This document shows positions 7,060 through 14,828 of a stretch of 29,438 nt of DNA, in pieces. The stretch is taken from contig CAMLNA010000045.1 in the NCBI GenBank assembly GCA_946481025.1, positions 1 to 29,438 on the forward strand, written 5' to 3'. The number at the start of each line of letters is the position of its first letter. The stretch's first letter is position 1. The stretch is from an uncultured Rivibacter sp. (GTDB lineage Bacteria; Pseudomonadota; Gammaproteobacteria; Burkholderiales; Burkholderiaceae). The notes beneath the pieces are model-generated. The model did not search any database and was not told the DNA's origin. It worked only from the letters and a program-made list of their open reading frames with translations. A program made the position numbers and the translations under genes.

Positions 7060-7908
7060 CTACAGGTCGGTTCGCAGCTTCCAGATCTCGGGGAACAGCA
7101 CCACGTCGAGCATCTTGCGCAGGTAGCCCACGCCGGAGGTGCCGCCGGTGCCGCGCTTGAAGCCGATCACCCGCTCCACCGTGGTGACGTGACGGAAGCG
7201 CCACAGCCGGAAGGCGTCTTCGAGGTCGGTGAGTTCCTCGCCCAGCTGGTAGAGGTCCCAGTGCTGCTGCGGGCTGCGGTACACGGTGAGCCAGGCCTGC
7301 TCGACCTCGGCGCTTTCGGCGTAGGGCTGGGTCCAGTCGCGCTGCGTGTGGGTGGCCGGCACCGCCAGCCCGCGGCGGGCCAGCAGGCGCAGCGCTTCGT
7401 CGTACAGCGAAGGCGCTTCATACGCGGCCTGCACCTCGGCCAGCCGCGCCGCGCTGTGCGCGTGGGGCTTGAGCATGGCGGCGTTCTTGTTGCCCAGGGC
7501 GAACTCGACGCAGCGGTACTGCCAGCTCTGGAAGCCGCTGCTGTTGCTGAGGTAGGGCCGGATGGCCGAATACTCCGGCGGCGTCATCGTGGCCAGCACG
7601 TCCCAGGCGTGCACCAGCTGTTCCATGATCTTCGAGACGCGCGCGAGCATCTTGAAGGCCGGCGGCAGCTCGTCGTTCGCCACCGCCGCGATCGCGGCGC
7701 GCAGCTCGTGCAGCATCAGCTTCATCCACAGCTCCGAGGTCTGGTGCTGCACGATGAAGAGCATCTCGTTGTGCTCGGGCGACAGCGGCTTCTGCGCCGA
7801 CAGGATCTGGTCGAGCTGCAGGTAGTCGCCGTAGCTCATGTCCTTCGAGAAGTCGAGCTGGGCCTTTTCGTCGTGGACGATCTGTTCGGAGGTCTTGTTC
7901 GGGTTCAT
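7060..7908 (-). CDS. kynA: Tryptophan 2,3-dioxygenase
   Basis: KynA is the cytosolic haem enzyme that opens the indole ring of L-tryptophan to give N-formylkynurenine, the first step of the kynurenine pathway. The 282-residue length is typical. Residues match the well-studied Xanthomonas enzyme even in number: F51 and H55 in [14 protein letters not shown]113 and R117 in [10 protein letters not shown], and the haem ligand H240 in [12 protein letters not shown]. The active-site loop [11 protein letters not shown] lies at 253-263. The start at ATG 7908 gives [20 protein letters not shown]. It is the last gene of kynB-kynU-kynA, 17 bases after kynU. The upstream in-frame extension is shadow sequence inside kynU. 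Confidence 0.97.
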   Translation of the reverse strand: MNPNKTSEQIVHDEKAQLDFSKDMSYGDYLQLDQILSAQKPLSPEHNEMLFIVQHQTSELWMKLMLHELRAAIAAVANDELPPAFKMLARVSKIMEQLVHAWDVLATMTPPEYSAIRPYLSNSSGFQSWQYRCVEFALGNKNAAMLKPHAHSAARLAEVQAAYEAPSLYDEALRLLARRGLAVPATHTQRDWTQPYAESAEVEQAWLTVYRSPQQHWDLYQLGEELTDLEDAFRLWRFRHVTTVERVIGFKRGTGGTSGVGYLRKMLDVVLFPEIWKLRTDL

Positions 7909-7925
7909 GTCTTCGGGTCGCTGCG

Positions 7926-9185
7926 TCAGGTCACTGCGGCGCGTTGGTTGAAGCGGGCTTCGCGCCATTCGTCCTGCTCGAGCACCTGCACGAAATGCTC
8001 CACCGCGTCCCACACGTCGGTGTAGCTGGTGTAGAGCGGCGTGAAGCCGAAGCGCAGCACGTCGGGGGCACGGAAGTCGCCGATCACGCCGCGGGCGATG
8101 AGCGCCTGCACCATGGCGTAGCCGCCGCTGTCGTGCGCGAAGCACACCTGGCTGCCGCGGATGCCGGCATCGCGCGGCGACGCCAGCGAAAGGCCGTGGC
8201 CCTTGCAGCGCGACTCGACCAGCTCGATGAACAGCTCGGTGAGCGCGATGGACTTGGTTCGCAGGGCGGCCAGCCCGCCCAGGGGCTGCACGGCCAGCAG
8301 CGTGTCGACGCCGCATTCCAGCGCGGCCAGCGAAATCACCGGCGGCGTGCCGCACAGGTAGCGGGTGATGCCGGTGGCCGGCCGGTATTCGGGCGTGAAC
8401 TCGAACGGCTCCGCATGCCCCATCCAGCCCGACAGCGGCTGCCAGAAGCGGCCGGCATGGCGCGGGTGCGCCCACACGAAGGCCGGCGCACCCGGGCCGC
8501 CGTTCAGGTACTTGTAGCCGCAGCCCACCGCGAAGTCGGCGTCCGCGCCTTTCAGGTCCACCGGCAGGGCGCCGGCCGAATGGCACAGGTCCCACACCAC
8601 CAGCGCGCCGGCCCGGTGGGCCGCGGCGGTCAGGGCGGCCATGTCGTGCACGCGGCCGGTGCGGTAGTTCACCTGGGTGAGCATCAGCACGGCGAGGCGC
8701 TCGTTCAGGTGCGCGGCGATCTCGTCCGGCTCCACCAGCACGAGCTCGTAGCCCTGGGAGCGGGCCAGGCCTTCGGCGATGTAGAGGTCGGTGGGGAAGT
8801 TGCTGCGTTCGGAGACGATGACGTTGCGCTCGGGCGCGTCCTCGTCGGTGATGCGCAGGGCCGCGGTCAGCACCTTGAACAGGTTCACCGAGGTGGAGTC
8901 GGCCACCACCAGCTCGCCGGGGCCGGCGCCCACCAGTTGCGCGATCTTGTCGCCCACGCGTTGCGGCAGGTGGATCCAGCCGGCCGTGTTCCAGCTCTTG
9001 ATGAGATCGCGGCCCCATTCGTGCTGCACGACCTGCGCCACGCGCTGCGGCGTGGCCCTCGGCATCACGCCGAGGGAGTTGCCGTCGAGGTAGATGGTGT
9101 CCTCGGGAATGTCGAACAGGCTGCGCAATTCGCGCAAGGGGTCGGCGGCGTCGCGCGCCAGGCAGTCTTGTCTTGTGGTGGTCAT
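7926..9185 (-). CDS. kynU: Kynureninase
   Basis: KynU is a PLP enzyme that cleaves L-kynurenine to anthranilate and L-alanine, completing the tryptophan-to-anthranilate route. The 419 residues carry the fold-type I features: [13 protein letters not shown] at 31-43, the phosphate-site [10 protein letters not shown] at 95-104, [16 protein letters not shown] at 196-211 with the PLP-contacting aspartate, and [16 protein letters not shown] at 221-236 with the Schiff-base lysine K225. The C-terminal [22 protein letters not shown] is also family-typical. The start ATG shares one base with the kynB stop (TGATG), indicating translational coupling. Anthranilate produced here can feed tryptophan synthesis, quinolone signals or degradation; no such genes are in the window. 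Confidence 0.97.
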   Translation of the reverse strand: MTTTRQDCLARDAADPLRELRSLFDIPEDTIYLDGNSLGVMPRATPQRVAQVVQHEWGRDLIKSWNTAGWIHLPQRVGDKIAQLVGAGPGELVVADSTSVNLFKVLTAALRITDEDAPERNVIVSERSNFPTDLYIAEGLARSQGYELVLVEPDEIAAHLNERLAVLMLTQVNYRTGRVHDMAALTAAAHRAGALVVWDLCHSAGALPVDLKGADADFAVGCGYKYLNGGPGAPAFVWAHPRHAGRFWQPLSGWMGHAEPFEFTPEYRPATGITRYLCGTPPVISLAALECGVDTLLAVQPLGGLAALRTKSIALTELFIELVESRCKGHGLSLASPRDAGIRGSQVCFAHDSGGYAMVQALIARGVIGDFRAPDVLRFGFTPLYTSYTDVWDAVEHFVQVLEQDEWREARFNQRAAVT

Positions 9186-9811
9186 CAGAGTTCTCGCAGC
9201 ACGGCCCGCACGGGGCTCGCGTCGCAGGTCATGAGCTTCAAGGGCAGGGCGATCAGCTCGTAGTCGCCTTCGGGCACCTCGTCGAGCACGAGGTTCTCGA
9301 GCACGCGCACGTCGCGCCGGCGGATCACCTGGTGGCTGTCGAGCGTCTTGCTGTCGGCCGGGTCGATGCTGGCGGTGTCGATGCCGACGAGCCGCACGCC
9401 CAGGTCGGCCAGGCGTTCGAGGGTGTCGGGCGCATAGGCGGCGAGCTGCGTGTCGAAGCGGTCGAGCGGCGCGTGCCGGTAGGTGCGCACCAGCAGGCGC
9501 GGAGGCAGGTCATGGAGCGCGTGCTCGATGTGCTGCCACTCGACGAGCGGTCCGCGGCCGATGCTGTGGATCACCCGGCAGCGCCCCAGGTAGGGCGCCA
9601 GGTCCACCGCGCCGATGGCGGCGCCTGCGTTGTCGTAGTGCAGCGGTGCGTCGGCATGCGCGCCCACGTGCGGCGTCAGCGTGATGGCGCTCACGTTGAC
9701 CGGGCAGCCGGGGCCGATGGTCGCCACGAACCGCTGCTGGTAGGCCGTGTCGCCGGGGAACACCGGCGAGGCCTCGCTGACGGGGGGCGAAATGTCCCAG
9801 AGCTTTTTCAT
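9185..9811 (-). CDS. kynB: Kynurenine formamidase
   Basis: KynB hydrolyses N-formylkynurenine to kynurenine and formate. It belongs to the cyclase/metal-dependent formamidase family. The 208 residues start [21 protein letters not shown], the expected N terminus. The metal-binding motif HxGxHxDxPxH is seen as [11 protein letters not shown], with H48, H52, D54 and H58. The [12 protein letters not shown] lead-in and the later [20 protein letters not shown] match the family. A GTG at 9820, three codons upstream, is an alternative start; neither has a strong ribosome-binding site. It is the first gene of kynBUA and overlaps kynU by one base. The 81-base gap upstream holds repeats that may be the control region. 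Confidence 0.95.
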   Translation of the reverse strand: MKKLWDISPPVSEASPVFPGDTAYQQRFVATIGPGCPVNVSAITLTPHVGAHADAPLHYDNAGAAIGAVDLAPYLGRCRVIHSIGRGPLVEWQHIEHALHDLPPRLLVRTYRHAPLDRFDTQLAAYAPDTLERLADLGVRLVGIDTASIDPADSKTLDSHQVIRRRDVRVLENLVLDEVPEGDYELIALPLKLMTCDASPVRAVLREL

Positions 9812-9892
9812 GGCCGGCACCGTAGCACCGGCATTTGGGTCGTGGTGTCGGTTAATTCCAACGACCCCGCGAGTTCCGATAGTTCTCCGATC
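9812..9892 (-). promoter_or_regulatory. Probable kynB operon control region
   Basis: This gap separates the VWA lipoprotein stop from kynB. It contains a tandem direct repeat on the plus strand (AGTTCCGAT at 9872-9880 and AGTTCTCCGAT at 9881-9891) and an AT-richer imperfect palindrome TCGGTTAATTCCAACGA at 9849-9865. KynR, an Lrp/AsnC-type activator, controls kyn genes in other proteobacteria and binds such sites. Assigning it here is inference. No clear -35/-10 pair is seen. Confidence 0.35.
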
Positions 9893-11695
9893 TCACCGCG
9901 TCGCGGGCGCAGCAAATTCGGCGATCGGGGGCGTGTCGTTGCCGCCGCGCCGGGCCAGCAGCGCCGAGGTTTCTCGTACCAGCGCCACGAACTCGGCACG
10001 CTGGCCGTGCGGGTCGCGGCCCAGCGAGGCGGCGGCCAGCCTCGCGCTGTCGTCGAGCGTCCAGCGGCCGGTGTAGGGGCTGCCGGCCAGCACCTGCGCA
10101 TAGCCGGCCACCGCGGCAGCGAAGCGCAGGTCGGTGGAGGCCTGCTCGAAGGCCTGGGCCCCGCCATCGACCGGCTGCTCTATCAGTGCGCTGGCGTCGC
10201 TGCCCGGGGCCTTGTAGCGAATGCGCAGCCAGGCCAGCTCGTTCGTCTTGCCGCGTGCTTCGGGCTCGACGCGGTTGGCCGGATAGCGGCGCTCGGGCAG
10301 CAGGCCTGCCTGGCCCTGCAGCGTGACCTCGTACAGCGCCGTCACATGGTGGCCTGCGCCGATGTCGCCCGCATCGACGCGGTCGTTGGCGAAGTCTTCC
10401 TCGCGCAGCGCACGGTTGTCGTAGCCGATGAGCCGGTATTCCTTCACCACCGCCGGGTTGAACTCGAGCTGCAGCTTCACGTCGCCGGCCACCGTGGCCA
10501 GGGTGGAGCGGAACTCGTGCACCAGCACCTTGCGCGCCTCGGCCACGGTGTCGAGGAAGGAGTACTTGCCGTCGCCCACGTCGGCCACCGCTTCCATCAG
10601 CGCGTCGTTGTAGCTCGCATGGCCCACGCCCAGCGTCGAAAGCCCGATCCCGCTCTTGCGTTCGGCCGCGACGATCTCCTTGAGCTGGTCGATGTCGGTG
10701 ACGCCGACGTTGAAGTCGCCGTCGGTGGCCAGCAGGATGCGGTTGATGCCGCCCTGGATGTAGCCCTGGCGCGCCTGCTGGTAGGCCAGCCGCAGGCCGG
10801 AGGCACCGGCCGTGCTGCCGCCGGCCTGCAGGGCTTCGATCGCTTCACGGATGCGGGTCTTCTCGTGCCCTGGCGTGGACGGCAGCGCAACCCGCGTGCT
10901 GCCGGCGTAGGTGACGATGGCCACGCGGTCCTGCTCGCGCAGCTGCTCCACGAAGGCCAGCATGGCTTCCTTCACCAGCGGCAGGCTCTGCGGGATGTTC
11001 ATGGAGCCCGACACGTCGATCAGCAGCACCAGGTTGGCCGGCGGCAGCCTGTCCTGCGCCGGGTCGGCGGCCTGGATGCCGATGCGCAGCAAGTGGTTGC
11101 CGGCGTTCCACGGGCTGGGCGCGAGTTCGGTGCGCACCGCGAACGGCAGCTTCGAGCCCAGTGCCTCGGGGCGCGGGTCGTCATAGCTGAAGTAGTTGAG
11201 CATCTCCTCGGCACGCACCGCCGCCGCGGGCACCGACGCGCCGCGGCGCACGAGGCCGCGCACGCTGCTGTAGGAGCCGGTGTCCACGTCGATCGAGAAG
11301 GTGGACACCGGCGTCTCGGCCACGCGCCGGACGGGGTGTGCCGGTGCCGCTCGCGTGGTGATGCCGGTGTAGCTGGCGTCGCGCTCCATGGCCGGGGCGG
11401 GCGGCGCGATCGCGATGCCCCCGCTCATGGCCGCTGTCGCAGCAGGCGCTACCTGAGGGTGATGGGCCTGCAGCTGCGCCGGCCGATGCACTTGCGAGGC
11501 GATGGCCTCCCGCCTGGCGCGCTCGCCTTCCTTGGCGCGGGCCTGCGCATCGACAGCCGCCTTGCTTTCGACGGCGGGCGGCGGGCTCGCGGTGGGGGCG
11601 TCGCCGCCGCGCGTGTCGGAGGTGGAGCAGGCCACCAGCACGGCGGCCGCCATCAGCGCGGCCAGGCCGCGTGCACGGTAGGGGGTGGGGGGCAT
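9893..11695 (-). CDS. VWA-domain lipoprotein, YfbK-like
   Basis: This encodes 600 residues. The N terminus MPPTPYRARGLAALMAAAVLVACS is a lipoprotein signal with a lipobox LVAC and lipidated C23, so the protein is membrane-anchored. A low-complexity Ala/Pro/Lys stretch at 25-115 is followed by the family N-terminal domain (VSTFSIDVDTGSYSSVR, about 130-215). The von Willebrand A domain (about 220-390) has the metal site DVSGS at 227-231 (MIDAS DxSxS) and LLATDGDFNVG. A C-terminal DUF3520-type domain follows, about 400-585. This order matches the YfbK family of unknown role. ATG 11695 has AAAGGA seven bases upstream. It lies 86 bases after the AAA ATPase gene, with a hairpin between, and may be its partner. 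Confidence 0.92.
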   Translation of the reverse strand: MPPTPYRARGLAALMAAAVLVACSTSDTRGGDAPTASPPPAVESKAAVDAQARAKEGERARREAIASQVHRPAQLQAHHPQVAPAATAAMSGGIAIAPPAPAMERDASYTGITTRAAPAHPVRRVAETPVSTFSIDVDTGSYSSVRGLVRRGASVPAAAVRAEEMLNYFSYDDPRPEALGSKLPFAVRTELAPSPWNAGNHLLRIGIQAADPAQDRLPPANLVLLIDVSGSMNIPQSLPLVKEAMLAFVEQLREQDRVAIVTYAGSTRVALPSTPGHEKTRIREAIEALQAGGSTAGASGLRLAYQQARQGYIQGGINRILLATDGDFNVGVTDIDQLKEIVAAERKSGIGLSTLGVGHASYNDALMEAVADVGDGKYSFLDTVAEARKVLVHEFRSTLATVAGDVKLQLEFNPAVVKEYRLIGYDNRALREEDFANDRVDAGDIGAGHHVTALYEVTLQGQAGLLPERRYPANRVEPEARGKTNELAWLRIRYKAPGSDASALIEQPVDGGAQAFEQASTDLRFAAAVAGYAQVLAGSPYTGRWTLDDSARLAAASLGRDPHGQRAEFVALVRETSALLARRGGNDTPPIAEFAAPATR

Positions 11696-11722
11696 GGGCG
11701 TCCTTTCTGGTCTGGGCCACCG

Positions 11723-11738
11723 GGTGCCGGCTGGCACC
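11723..11738. other. Intergenic hairpin before the VWA gene
   Basis: GGTGCC and GGCACC form a six-base-pair stem with a GGCT loop in the gap between the AAA ATPase and VWA lipoprotein genes. It has no T-run. It might adjust downstream expression or stabilise an mRNA end. Confidence 0.3.
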
Positions 11739-11781
11739 GCTGGAGTCTCAAACGCAGGACGCGCGCGAACGGGGTTGAGGC

Positions 11782-13032
11782 CTAGATCAGCCGGACCTGC
11801 TTCAGGTGCTTCTCGACGTCCTTGTAGCTGCCGTCGTCGCCTGCGTACTTGACGATGTTGCGCACCGAGCGCAGCCATTCGAGCGTGGACGGCTGCAGCT
11901 GGGCCAGGGCCGTGTCGAAGTCGGCCTGCTCGAGCGCGCGTTCGCGCCCGCTGTGCAGGCTGTCGGCCAGCGCGCTTTCCTTGGCCAGCTCGATGAGGCC
12001 GTCCATGTCGGCGCCGGAGTAGTGCTCGGTCGCCGCGGCCACGCGGTCGAGGTCGAGGCTGCCCAGCGGCACGCCGGTGAGCTTGGTGTCGAGCATCGCC
12101 CGGCGGGCGTCGCGATCGGGCGGAGGCACGAAGATCTGGCGCGAGAAGCGGCCGGGACGCTTCATGGCGGCATCCACGTCCCAGGGCATGTTGGTGGCGG
12201 CCAGCACCAGCACGTTGCGGTTGTCGTTGCCGACGCCGTCGAGCTGGTTCAGGAACTCGTTGACCACGGTGCGCGTGCTGGCGGTCGAAGCCTTCGAGCG
12301 CGAGTACGCGAGCGCGTCGAGCTCGTCGAAGAACAGCACGCACGGCGCCTGGGCGCGCGCCTTGTCGAACATGGCCGCCAGGTTGCGCTCGCTCTCGCCC
12401 AGCCACATGTTCAGCACGTCTGCGATGCCCACGCTCACGAAGGCAGCGTTGCACTCGTTGGCCACTGCGCGGGCGATCATGGTCTTGCCGCAGCCCGGCG
12501 GGCCGTACAGCAGGATGCCGCCGCCCGCCTTGACGCGGAACTTCGCGAACAGGCCCGGGTTCAGGTACGGCTCGATGATCTTGAGCCGGATGGTCTTCTT
12601 CAGCTCCTCCATGCCCACGATGCTGGAGAAGCGGACCTTCTCCTCGCTGACCTGCTGGATCGAACGCACTTCCGCGCCGGCGCCGGTGCCGGCCGACACC
12701 AGCTGCAGCATGGGCCCCTGCGCGCGGCGGGCCTGGGCATGGAGCGCCTCGAGTTGCGCGTCCGGCTCGAAACCTTCGAGCCGCTCGGCCAGGGCATAGC
12801 GGCTCAAGGCTTCGCTCTTGCGGTCCTGCGCCAGCAGCGCACGCGCCGCCAGCACGGCACAGGCCGGGTCGCCGGGCGCCTGGCGGCACAGCAGTTCGGC
12901 CTGGGTGAGCGCGAGCTCGTGGTGCTGCTCGTCGAGCAGCAGGCGCACGTAGCGGGCCCGCAGCGGGATGCTGAAGGGATCGTTCAGGAGCTGCCGCTCG
13001 AATTCTTCGCGTGTCATCGTCTCGTTGCTCAT
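11782..13032 (-). CDS. TPR-AAA ATPase of the Cdc48/VPS4 type
   Basis: This encodes 416 residues. Residues 1-105 are helical and TPR-like (ALTQAELLCRQAPGDPACAVLAARALLAQDRKSEALSRY is one hairpin pair). Residues 130-400 are a single classical AAA module: Walker A GPPGCGKT at 177-184, pore-loop 1 LNMWLGESERN at 208-218, Walker B LFFDELDAL at 233-241, the second region of homology with sensor N281 and fingers R292 and R295 (MKRPGRFSRQIFV), and the lid YSGADMDGLIELAKESAL. The pore loop and DELDALAYSRS resemble Cdc48, VPS4 and katanin rather than MoxR. It lacks the metallopeptidase and membrane segments of FtsH. Such proteins thread or disassemble protein complexes; the target is unknown. It sits 46 bases after the TPR membrane gene and 86 before the VWA gene. 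Confidence 0.88.
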   Translation of the reverse strand: MSNETMTREEFERQLLNDPFSIPLRARYVRLLLDEQHHELALTQAELLCRQAPGDPACAVLAARALLAQDRKSEALSRYALAERLEGFEPDAQLEALHAQARRAQGPMLQLVSAGTGAGAEVRSIQQVSEEKVRFSSIVGMEELKKTIRLKIIEPYLNPGLFAKFRVKAGGGILLYGPPGCGKTMIARAVANECNAAFVSVGIADVLNMWLGESERNLAAMFDKARAQAPCVLFFDELDALAYSRSKASTASTRTVVNEFLNQLDGVGNDNRNVLVLAATNMPWDVDAAMKRPGRFSRQIFVPPPDRDARRAMLDTKLTGVPLGSLDLDRVAAATEHYSGADMDGLIELAKESALADSLHSGRERALEQADFDTALAQLQPSTLEWLRSVRNIVKYAGDDGSYKDVEKHLKQVRLI

Positions 13033-13078
13033 GGAGGCGGCCCTTGCTGGGAGATGGTGGTGGCCTTCGCGCCGTGCG

Positions 13079-13954
13079 TCAGCCGCGCGTGAGCCAGCGC
13101 CGCAGCAGGGGCGGCCACACCCAGCTGTAGATCGCATAGCCCCACAGCAGCGGGTTCAGCACCGACACCACTCCCGGGGCGCTGCGCGCCAGCAGGTTCA
13201 ACAGCAGGACGGCGCCGATCCACAGCGCGATCGAGGCGCCCCAGCCCCAGCGCTGCAGCGGCCACAGGGGCAGCATGGTCCAGTGGGTCTGCATGCGCAG
13301 GTCGCGCACCACCTCCAGCCAATGCGGGTTGCCGGGCTGGGCGCGCAGCAGCCCCTGGGCAATGCGCAGCGCCGCGCGGTTGCGGCCTTCCTGGGCCAGC
13401 GCCGTCATCACAAGCGACAGGGTGTACAGGTCGTCGGGGTTGGCGGCCAGCAGCTGCGACAGCGCACGGCTGTCGGTGCCCCTGGGCAGCTCGACCAGGT
13501 CGCACAGCACCTGCGCACCCAGGGCGGCTTCGTCCTGGGGGTCGAGGCGCAGCGCCTGCGCCACCAGCGCACGCGCCTTGGTGAACTGCAGCGCGCGCAG
13601 CATGAGCCGCGCATAGCGGGCGTAGAGGTCCGGGTCCCGGGGATAGCTCTTGAGCAGGGCCAGCACCACCTGCTCGGCCTCGGCCTTCTCGTCGTCGGCC
13701 ATCAGCAGCTCGAACAGCAGCACGCGGGCGCCGTAGTGGTCGGGCGCGGTGGCAAGCAGCCGCTCGACCACCTGGCGCGCTTCGCCATGCCGGTCTTCGA
13801 GGTAGTGCGCGCGCGCCAGCTGCAGCAGCAGGCCCGGGTGGGCCGGATCGCGCTGCAGCGCCTCGCCCAGCAGCGCGCGCGCCTGCGTGGTACGACGTCG
13901 GTCAAGCAGTTCGCTGGCCTGCAGTTCGGCGTTTTCGGGCGTGATGGTGTCCAT
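13079..13954 (-). CDS. TPR-repeat membrane protein
   Basis: This encodes 291 residues. Residues 10-220 consist of about six TPR-like helical hairpins (for example ARALLGEALQRDPAHPGLLLQLARAHY at 25-51 and ARALVAQALRLDPQDEAALGAQVL at 127-150). Two transmembrane segments follow at about 236-256 and 262-282, and the protein ends in a basic tail RRWLTRG. The TPR part is probably cytosolic because there is no signal peptide and the tail is basic. ATG 13954 is chosen for the acidic start MDTITPENAEL; a longer upstream frame is not conserved-looking and overlaps the neighbour. Neighbours are a small membrane protein upstream (22 bases) and the TPR-AAA ATPase downstream (46 bases). A role as membrane anchor or adaptor for that ATPase is inference. 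Confidence 0.8.
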   Translation of the reverse strand: MDTITPENAELQASELLDRRRTTQARALLGEALQRDPAHPGLLLQLARAHYLEDRHGEARQVVERLLATAPDHYGARVLLFELLMADDEKAEAEQVVLALLKSYPRDPDLYARYARLMLRALQFTKARALVAQALRLDPQDEAALGAQVLCDLVELPRGTDSRALSQLLAANPDDLYTLSLVMTALAQEGRNRAALRIAQGLLRAQPGNPHWLEVVRDLRMQTHWTMLPLWPLQRWGWGASIALWIGAVLLLNLLARSAPGVVSVLNPLLWGYAIYSWVWPPLLRRWLTRG

Positions 13955-13976
13955 GCGGGGAGGCGTCTCTCGTGAT

Positions 13977-14450
13977 TCAGGACAGCAGCGCCAGCCAGAG
14001 CGCCGAAGCCCCCCAGCCGAAGGCGATGAGGCCGACGCCGACCTTGAAGCCGTCCGGACGCGGCATGCCCAGCAGGTCGGCGGCACGCTGCTCGCTGCGG
14101 TGCGCCAGCATGCCCAGGGCGAAGATGAGCAGTGCGATCAGGCGCCGCAGGATGCGTTCGACGCCAGTGCCCCATTCGGCCTCCATCCACCGGCGCGCCT
14201 CGAGGCCGGCGGGCGCAAGCTGCATCCACCACTCGAATGCCGCGTAGGCCGCGAGGCACGCCAGGATCCACCAGGCGTCGCCCTTCAGGCGCGACAGCCG
14301 CCAGGCGTTGAGGCCCTGCATCGCCACGGCGGTGAACGGGCCGCCGAAGAAGGACGCGAGGAAAGCGGTCTGCAGGCCGAAGGGCGCCCGGCGCGGTGTC
14401 TCGGTGGTGGAGAGGGAGGGACGCAGCAGGTGTTCGGGGGGCAGGCTCAT
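13977..14450 (-). CDS. Small multi-pass membrane protein, unknown
   Basis: This encodes 157 residues. A short polar N terminus is followed by hydrophobic segments at about 30-47 (GLQTAFLASFFGGPFTAVAM), 60-80 (AWWILACLAAYAAFEWWM), 104-116 and 136-156 (VGVGLIAFGWGASALWLALL), so three or four membrane passes are likely. No enzymatic motif is visible and I do not recognise a named family. ATG 14450 is preferred over one 33 bases upstream because the upstream codons are shadow-like. It is 22 bases upstream of the TPR membrane gene on the same strand, so both are likely on one transcript and may act in the same membrane complex. Confidence 0.7.
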   Translation of the reverse strand: MSLPPEHLLRPSLSTTETPRRAPFGLQTAFLASFFGGPFTAVAMQGLNAWRLSRLKGDAWWILACLAAYAAFEWWMQLAPAGLEARRWMEAEWGTGVERILRRLIALLIFALGMLAHRSEQRAADLLGMPRPDGFKVGVGLIAFGWGASALWLALLS

Positions 14451-14495
14451 CGGTCCGTGCGGGTGGCGGCAGGGGCGCTGCAAAGGCGCGGGACT

Positions 14496-14828
14496 CTAGC
14501 ACGCGGCTTCGAGCGGCGGCAGCCCGTGCCGGGCGCGCGCCCGGCTGCAGGCCTCGTCGCCGCGGCCCAGCGGCGCCAGCATGCCGAACTCGCGGCACGG
14601 TCCGGGGCGCCATTCGTAGATGCCGCAGCTGGCGCGTTCGCCCACCGTGCCCACCAGCGCCGCGCAGCGCGGCCGCGCGTGGTCGGTGCCGCGCATGCGG
14701 CAGGTCGATCCGGTCACCTCGACCGCCAGGCCGTCGGGAACCTGGCCGCCTTCGCTTTGCAGCTCATCGCGGGCGAAGTCCACCCGGAAGCTGGCGCAGC
14801 AGGCACCGCAGGTGATGCACGGGTTCAT
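14496..14828 (-). CDS. YkgJ family cysteine-cluster protein
   Basis: This encodes 110 residues. It starts MNPCITCGACCASFRVDF, with the CxxCxxCC cluster (C4, C7, C10, C11) that defines YkgJ/UPF0153 proteins, and has further cysteines at 43, 55, 68, 78 and 94. RPGPCREFG at 74-82 is the second family block. The family is thought to bind zinc or an iron-sulfur cluster; its function is unknown. The start codon overlaps the stop of the kinase gene by four bases (ATGA), so the two are translationally coupled. The membrane protein gene follows after 45 bases. Confidence 0.93.
   Translation of the reverse strand: MNPCITCGACCASFRVDFARDELQSEGGQVPDGLAVEVTGSTCRMRGTDHARPRCAALVGTVGERASCGIYEWRPGPCREFGMLAPLGRGDEACSRARARHGLPPLEAAC

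Noticed and set aside
5243..7126. Long plus-strand open frame opposite gspA
   Set aside because: No domain, no ribosome-binding site, shadow composition; the minus strand encodes an unmistakable ExeA ATPase.
9812..9820. GTG at 9820 as the kynB start
   Set aside because: It adds only three residues and has no better ribosome-binding site. ATG 9811 gives the usual [14 protein letters not shown] N terminus, so it is kept only as an alternative.
9173..11785. Very long plus-strand open frame opposite kynB and the VWA gene
   Set aside because: The translation is rich in Arg, His, Gln, Val and Gly without any motif, the usual antisense shadow of GC-rich genes. Both minus-strand genes beneath it have clear families.
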